Source: Sphingobacteriales bacterium (GTDB lineage Bacteria; Bacteroidota; Bacteroidia; Sphingobacteriales; Sphingobacteriaceae). From it: a DNA stretch of 36,999 nt. Below the pieces are notes generated by a model. It was not told the origin of the DNA, made no database searches, and saw only the letters and a list, made by a program, of their open reading frames with translations. The position numbers were made by a program, and so were the translations under genes. Positions 33,453 to 36,999 of the stretch are shown piece after piece. Location: the NCBI GenBank assembly GCA_015655115.1, contig JAATFQ010000065.1:1-36999 (forward strand), given 5' to 3'. The number at the start of each line of letters is the position of its first letter. The stretch's first letter is position 1.

Positions 33453-36400
33453 TTACTGGCCTTGCTGCTGTGCTGCAAAGTAAGGAGAGAACCTTGCTTC
33501 CAGTAGCTGGAACTGCGCGGCAAGTTTCTGCGACAGTTTATCCTGTTTTTGTTTTGAGGTGGTTTTCACCATCTCATTCAGGAACTGCAGGCCAATTTGT
33601 ACATTTTGTCCCCCAACAAACATGTTTTTGCTTTTGGAAACATCTGCCAGGTAGGTCAGTTCTTTCTGTATATAATCTGCAGCTCTCTCCAGCAAGGCGT
33701 TTGCCCTGGCCGTTTCACCTAAAGCATATTCATTCTCCGCAAGGAAGTAGGCACCCATAACGGCACGCATACCATAGAATTTCGTCGGCATTACTTCATA
33801 ATAGCGATCAACTACTTTTTTAGCATCAGCGATTTTGCCTTCTTTGATCAATCCGGAGATTGTAGTATTGAACAGGTTGTTGAAAATGGAAATATCATCT
33901 GAAGATTGGGTATCCAGGTAAGTCGCATTTTTTACATTTCCCCATTTAAACTTATTGTACATATTATGATAGAGGATATCAATATTCACCAGTTCGCTTT
34001 TTCCGGCTGCTGAATCAATTTTTAAAGGCAGCAGGCGTAAAGCAAGCCCTTCAGTATATAAATAGTTGTCAAGCCCGTTGAATTGATCTGACGGTACTGT
34101 ACTGGCAAAGTAGATAGGCCTTTTCCAGTGGTTGTTGACCAGGATATCGATCATGGCCAGTGTACCTTTGGTTACATAGCCCTTATTGAATGTCCATTCC
34201 ATTACCGGGGTGATTTTAGCAGAGTCGGCCGCTTTAACAGTTCCTGTTTTAATGACCTCCGAAGGATTGATGGTCAGCTTGAAGTTTTTAGTAGGGATAA
34301 AGTTTTCTTTCGTTCCGTTTTGCAAAGGAATTTTATCTTCATCATTATCCGACAGCAGTACATTCAGGATATTTTTCAATTCTACAGCACCCGCCAATTT
34401 ATAATCTGAATAATACATCACATCTCTTACACCCTGAACATATTGTGAAGGCTTCATGCTGATAGGGAGAGGGGCAGACTCGTTCTGTTTACGCTTCATA
34501 CCATCAATATACCAGTCTGTATCGAACAGACTCAGGTTGACCAGTCGGATGTCAGGCCGTATGTTTTCGACTTCCTGTGCGTACCAAAGCGGGTAAGTAT
34601 CATTGTCACCATAGGTGAATAAGATTGCATTTGGAGCACAAGATTCAAGATAATCTACCGCAATATCATGAGCTACCATTTTGGTAGAGCGGTCGTGGTC
34701 ATTCCATCCCTGGGCGCCCATAATTACAGGGGCCGCAAATAATCCCACTACAGTAGCGGCAATTGCTCCTGTTTGTGCATTCAGCTTTTTAAACACCCAG
34801 TCTTTCAGTGCAAATACGCCGAAGCCTATCCAGATGGCAAAAGCATAAAATGAACCCGCATAAGCATAATCACGTTCTCTTGGTTCAAGTGGTTTCTGGT
34901 TAAGGTAAAGCACAATAGCCACACCGGTAAAGAAAAACAGGAGTCCGACAATTCCCGCATCTTTCTGGTTGCGTTTAAAGTGCCAGATAGCACCCAATAG
35001 ACCTAAGATTAAAGGAAGGAAGAAAAAGCGGTTATAAGCGGCATTGTCTACGATAGATGGCGGCAGGTGGCTTTGGTCGCCCAGCATCATGGCATCAATA
35101 GGTTTAATTCCGCTGAGGAATTGTCCCTGATAAACACCAGCACCCTGGTCATCATTCTGACGGCCAGCAAAGTTCCACATGAAATAACGCATGTACATAT
35201 TACCGATCTGGTATTTGAACAGGTAATTCACATTGTCGAACAGCCCTGCAAAGTGGTTGTCGTCAAAGCCCATCAGGTTTTTATATTCTTCAACATGTCG
35301 CGGGTCGTCACTGTACATCCTTGGGAATACAGTAGTCCTGTCATATTCATAATCTGTTTTCTTGCCAGACACCTCATATTTTTCTGCCCCTTTGCGGTAA
35401 AGGTTTTTACCTTCCTGCAGGCTTACTTTTTCAGAATTGTAGTTAGGACCAAATAACAGTGGCCTGTCCCCATACTGTTCCCTGTTCAGGTAGCTTAAGA
35501 AAGAGAAGGCATTATCAGGGTTACTGTTGTTAAGGTTAGGGCTTGCTTTAGCTCTGATTATGATCATGGCAAAGGAGCAGTAGCCAAAGATGATTAGCAC
35601 TGTAGAAAGCAATGCCATATTTAAAATCTTATTCTGGTGTTTAATAGAATACAATATCCCCCAGGTAAAGCCGGCGATAAGTAATAATGCGAAGCATACT
35701 ACGCCAGATCCGAATCCCAGGCCTAAGGTATTTACAAAGAACAAGTCGAAATAAGCACCGAAGGATACTACATACTGGATAATGCCATATTGCACAAAGG
35801 CAAGGATCAATATCCCTATAGCGAGCGTCTTGAAAACACCCATATTCGTAGGCTTAGGTGTTTTACGGAAATAGTAAACGAAAGCAATAGCAGGTATCGT
35901 CAATAAGTTCAGCAGGTGAATCCCGATAGATAGTCCCATGATATAAGCGATAAACAGCAGCCATTTATCGGCGCGGGGCTCATCAGCATGTGCTTCCCAT
36001 TTCAGGATACCCCAGAATACGATAGCAGTGAATAGTGAAGATAATGCGTATACCTCAGATTCAACAGCAGAGAACCAGAAACTGTCAGAGTAAGTGTAAG
36101 CCAGGGCACCTACTATACCGGCACCCATGATGGTGATGATATTGGTAAGCGTTAAATCATTACCACTTTTGATCACCATTTTCTTAGCCAGTGCGGTGAT
36201 GGTCCAGAATAAAAAGAGGATCGTTGCACCGCTTGCAATAGCAGAGCCTACGTTCATAAAGTATGCTACTTTAGTTACATCGCCCAGGGCAAGCAGCGAA
36301 AAGAAACGCTGGATCATTAGAAACAATGGTGCTCCGGGTTGGTGAACAACCTGCATCTTCAGTGCTGAAGCTATAAACTCACCACAATCCCAGAAACTTA

Positions 36401-36488
36401 CTGAGGGCTCCAGGGTCAATATATAAGATACTGTGGCAATGAAGAAACAGAGCCATCCTGTAAGGTTATTAATTTTTGTATAGTTCAT
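33453..36488 (-). CDS. DUF2723 / TMEM260-like (GT117) membrane protein
   Basis: A 1011-residue polytopic membrane protein. The N-terminal half has roughly a dozen hydrophobic helices; the first loop carries the acidic motif SFWDCGEFIA (D34, E37), as in lipid-linked GT-C glycosyltransferases. The C-terminal half is mostly soluble and ends with TPR-like helices (about 880-1000). The DUF2723 family includes human TMEM260, a protein O-mannosyltransferase, and Bacteroidota are known for abundant protein O-glycosylation, so a role in glycan transfer in the inner membrane is plausible, not proven. A small hairpin (36506-36532) lies in its leader. No glycan genes flank it in the window. Confidence 0.88.
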   Translation of the reverse strand: MNYTKINNLTGWLCFFIATVSYILTLEPSVSFWDCGEFIASALKMQVVHQPGAPLFLMIQRFFSLLALGDVTKVAYFMNVGSAIASGATILFLFWTITALAKKMVIKSGNDLTLTNIITIMGAGIVGALAYTYSDSFWFSAVESEVYALSSLFTAIVFWGILKWEAHADEPRADKWLLFIAYIMGLSIGIHLLNLLTIPAIAFVYYFRKTPKPTNMGVFKTLAIGILILAFVQYGIIQYVVSFGAYFDLFFVNTLGLGFGSGVVCFALLLIAGFTWGILYSIKHQNKILNMALLSTVLIIFGYCSFAMIIIRAKASPNLNNSNPDNAFSFLSYLNREQYGDRPLLFGPNYNSEKVSLQEGKNLYRKGAEKYEVSGKKTDYEYDRTTVFPRMYSDDPRHVEEYKNLMGFDDNHFAGLFDNVNYLFKYQIGNMYMRYFMWNFAGRQNDDQGAGVYQGQFLSGIKPIDAMMLGDQSHLPPSIVDNAAYNRFFFLPLILGLLGAIWHFKRNQKDAGIVGLLFFFTGVAIVLYLNQKPLEPRERDYAYAGSFYAFAIWIGFGVFALKDWVFKKLNAQTGAIAATVVGLFAAPVIMGAQGWNDHDRSTKMVAHDIAVDYLESCAPNAILFTYGDNDTYPLWYAQEVENIRPDIRLVNLSLFDTDWYIDGMKRKQNESAPLPISMKPSQYVQGVRDVMYYSDYKLAGAVELKNILNVLLSDNDEDKIPLQNGTKENFIPTKNFKLTINPSEVIKTGTVKAADSAKITPVMEWTFNKGYVTKGTLAMIDILVNNHWKRPIYFASTVPSDQFNGLDNYLYTEGLALRLLPLKIDSAAGKSELVNIDILYHNMYNKFKWGNVKNATYLDTQSSDDISIFNNLFNTTISGLIKEGKIADAKKVVDRYYEVMPTKFYGMRAVMGAYFLAENEYALGETARANALLERAADYIQKELTYLADVSKSKNMFVGGQNVQIGLQFLNEMVKTTSKQKQDKLSQKLAAQFQLLEARFSPYFAAQQQGQ

Positions 36489-36647
36489 GTTGAATAAGTA
36501 TCTAATTTCGGCATATAAAAATGCTGCCGAAAATAATGAAATAGATTGATATAAATATACACATCAACGGAGTTTAACCAAATTTTAATGCCTTAAGGTA
36601 TCAGAAAAGGTGCTTTTAAAATTATTTTCATTTTTTTTGCATTACGA

Positions 36648-36678
36648 TTTGCATATATCAAAAATCTGCGTAGATTTG
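36648..36678 (+). promoter_or_regulatory. Promoter of tRNA-Gln
   Basis: TTTG (36648-36651), 19 bases, TAGATTTG (36671-36678): an exact match to the Bacteroidota consensus, 43 bases before the mature tRNA. Confidence 0.8.
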
Positions 36679-36721
36679 CATTCCCAATTCAAAGCAACCC
36701 TTTGTTGATTTGAAAGAAGAT

Positions 36722-36795
36722 TGCCCGATAGTATAAAGGTAGTACAACGGTTTTTGGTACCGTTTGTCTAGGTTCGAATCCTGGTCGGGCAACCA
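36722..36795 (+). tRNA. tRNA-Gln (anticodon TTG)
   Basis: The acceptor stem TGCCCGA (36722-36728) pairs with TCGGGCA (36785-36791). The anticodon stem ACGGT/ACCGT encloses the loop TTTTGGT with anticodon TTG, reading CAA and CAG. The T-loop GGTTCGAATCC is normal. CCA is encoded (36793-36795). Confidence 0.97.
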
Positions 36796-36803
36796 AACAA
36801 TAT

Positions 36804-36839
36804 TCGGATTGTGAATAAACCCGCAATCCGATTTTTTTT
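36804..36839 (+). terminator. Terminator after tRNA-Gln
   Basis: TCGGATTG (36804-36811) pairs with CAATCCGA (36824-36831) and is followed by eight Ts (36832-36839). Confidence 0.9.
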
Positions 36840-36864
36840 AACCAGCATTGATACCCGTCTAATC

Positions 36865-36999
36865 ATGCCATTGCAATTTAACCCCGTTAAACTTTGTGCC
36901 GGCAGCGGTACAAAAGGATTAGCACATAAAATTGCCGAAAACTACGGCAAACCACTAGGTAGTGTAACCCTAAGTAGATTTAGCGATGGTGAGTTTCAG
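36865..36999 (+). CDS. prs: Ribose-phosphate pyrophosphokinase (partial, 5' end only)
   Basis: Makes PRPP from ribose-5-phosphate and ATP for nucleotide, His and Trp synthesis. Only the first 45 codons are in the window: MPLQFNPVKLCAGSGTKGLA, then HKIAENYGKPLG and SRFSDGEFQ, the last being the strongly conserved PRPP-synthetase start motif. The start is fixed by the family N-terminus. It follows the tRNA terminator, so it should have its own promoter, though no -33/-7 pair is clear in the 25 bases before it. Confidence 0.93.
   Translation, partial: MPLQFNPVKLCAGSGTKGLAHKIAENYGKPLGSVTLSRFSDGEFQ

Overview
The window looks like chromosomal DNA from a Bacteroidota bacterium, most likely Sphingobacteriaceae (Pedobacter-like). 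The evidence is a complete SusC/SusD/SusE outer-membrane system, lipoproteins with SCKKD-type starts, lack of obvious Shine-Dalgarno sequences, promoters of the Bacteroidota type (TTTG, about 19-21 bases, TAnnTTTG), bacillithiol-type redox genes, and a DUF2723 (GT117/TMEM260-like) membrane protein. The genus is inferred from gene content and was not tested by any search.

Region 1 (1-10.1 kb) is mostly housekeeping: partial lipA (-), an OsmC-family peroxidase (+), ytxJ with a tiny lipoprotein gene (-), ribH and a membrane TPR protein (-), recF with a DciA/DUF721 gene (+), a small membrane lipoprotein, an FKBP isomerase and ndk (-), then nrnA, a lipoprotein FKBP, tatD and a type I asparaginase (+). 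Several genes start only a few bases after a promoter -7 box, so their mRNAs are probably leaderless or nearly so.

Region 2 (10.4-15.4 kb) holds a CstB-like persulfide dioxygenase/rhodanese followed 7 bases later by a YpdA-type bacillithiol disulfide reductase, then a polyprenyl diphosphate synthase and a secreted M28 peptidase. With ytxJ in region 1 this points to bacillithiol-based thiol chemistry.

Region 3 (15.5-30.8 kb) is a starch/maltodextrin utilisation locus: a LacI-family regulator, a 497-base regulatory gap containing a perfect 22-bp palindrome, susC, susD, a SusE-like lipoprotein, a SusA-like GH13 enzyme, beta-phosphoglucomutase, GH65 maltose phosphorylase, a second secreted GH13, and an SLC45-type MFS sugar transporter. 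Inferred flow: surface binding and TonB-dependent uptake of oligosaccharide, periplasmic GH13 cleavage, inner-membrane import by MFS, cytoplasmic phosphorolysis to glucose plus beta-glucose-1-phosphate, and conversion to glucose-6-phosphate. The MFS gene carries an in-frame TAG that splits it, so as read here the import step is broken or depends on readthrough or on another transporter.

Region 4 (30.8-37 kb) contains a stand-alone Pycsar-effector-like (PycTM/DUF5706) membrane protein with no cyclase beside it, a roughly 209-bp palindromic element built from 11-base tandem units, accA, a large DUF2723 membrane protein on the minus strand, tRNA-Gln(TTG) with a strong promoter and terminator, and the start of prs.
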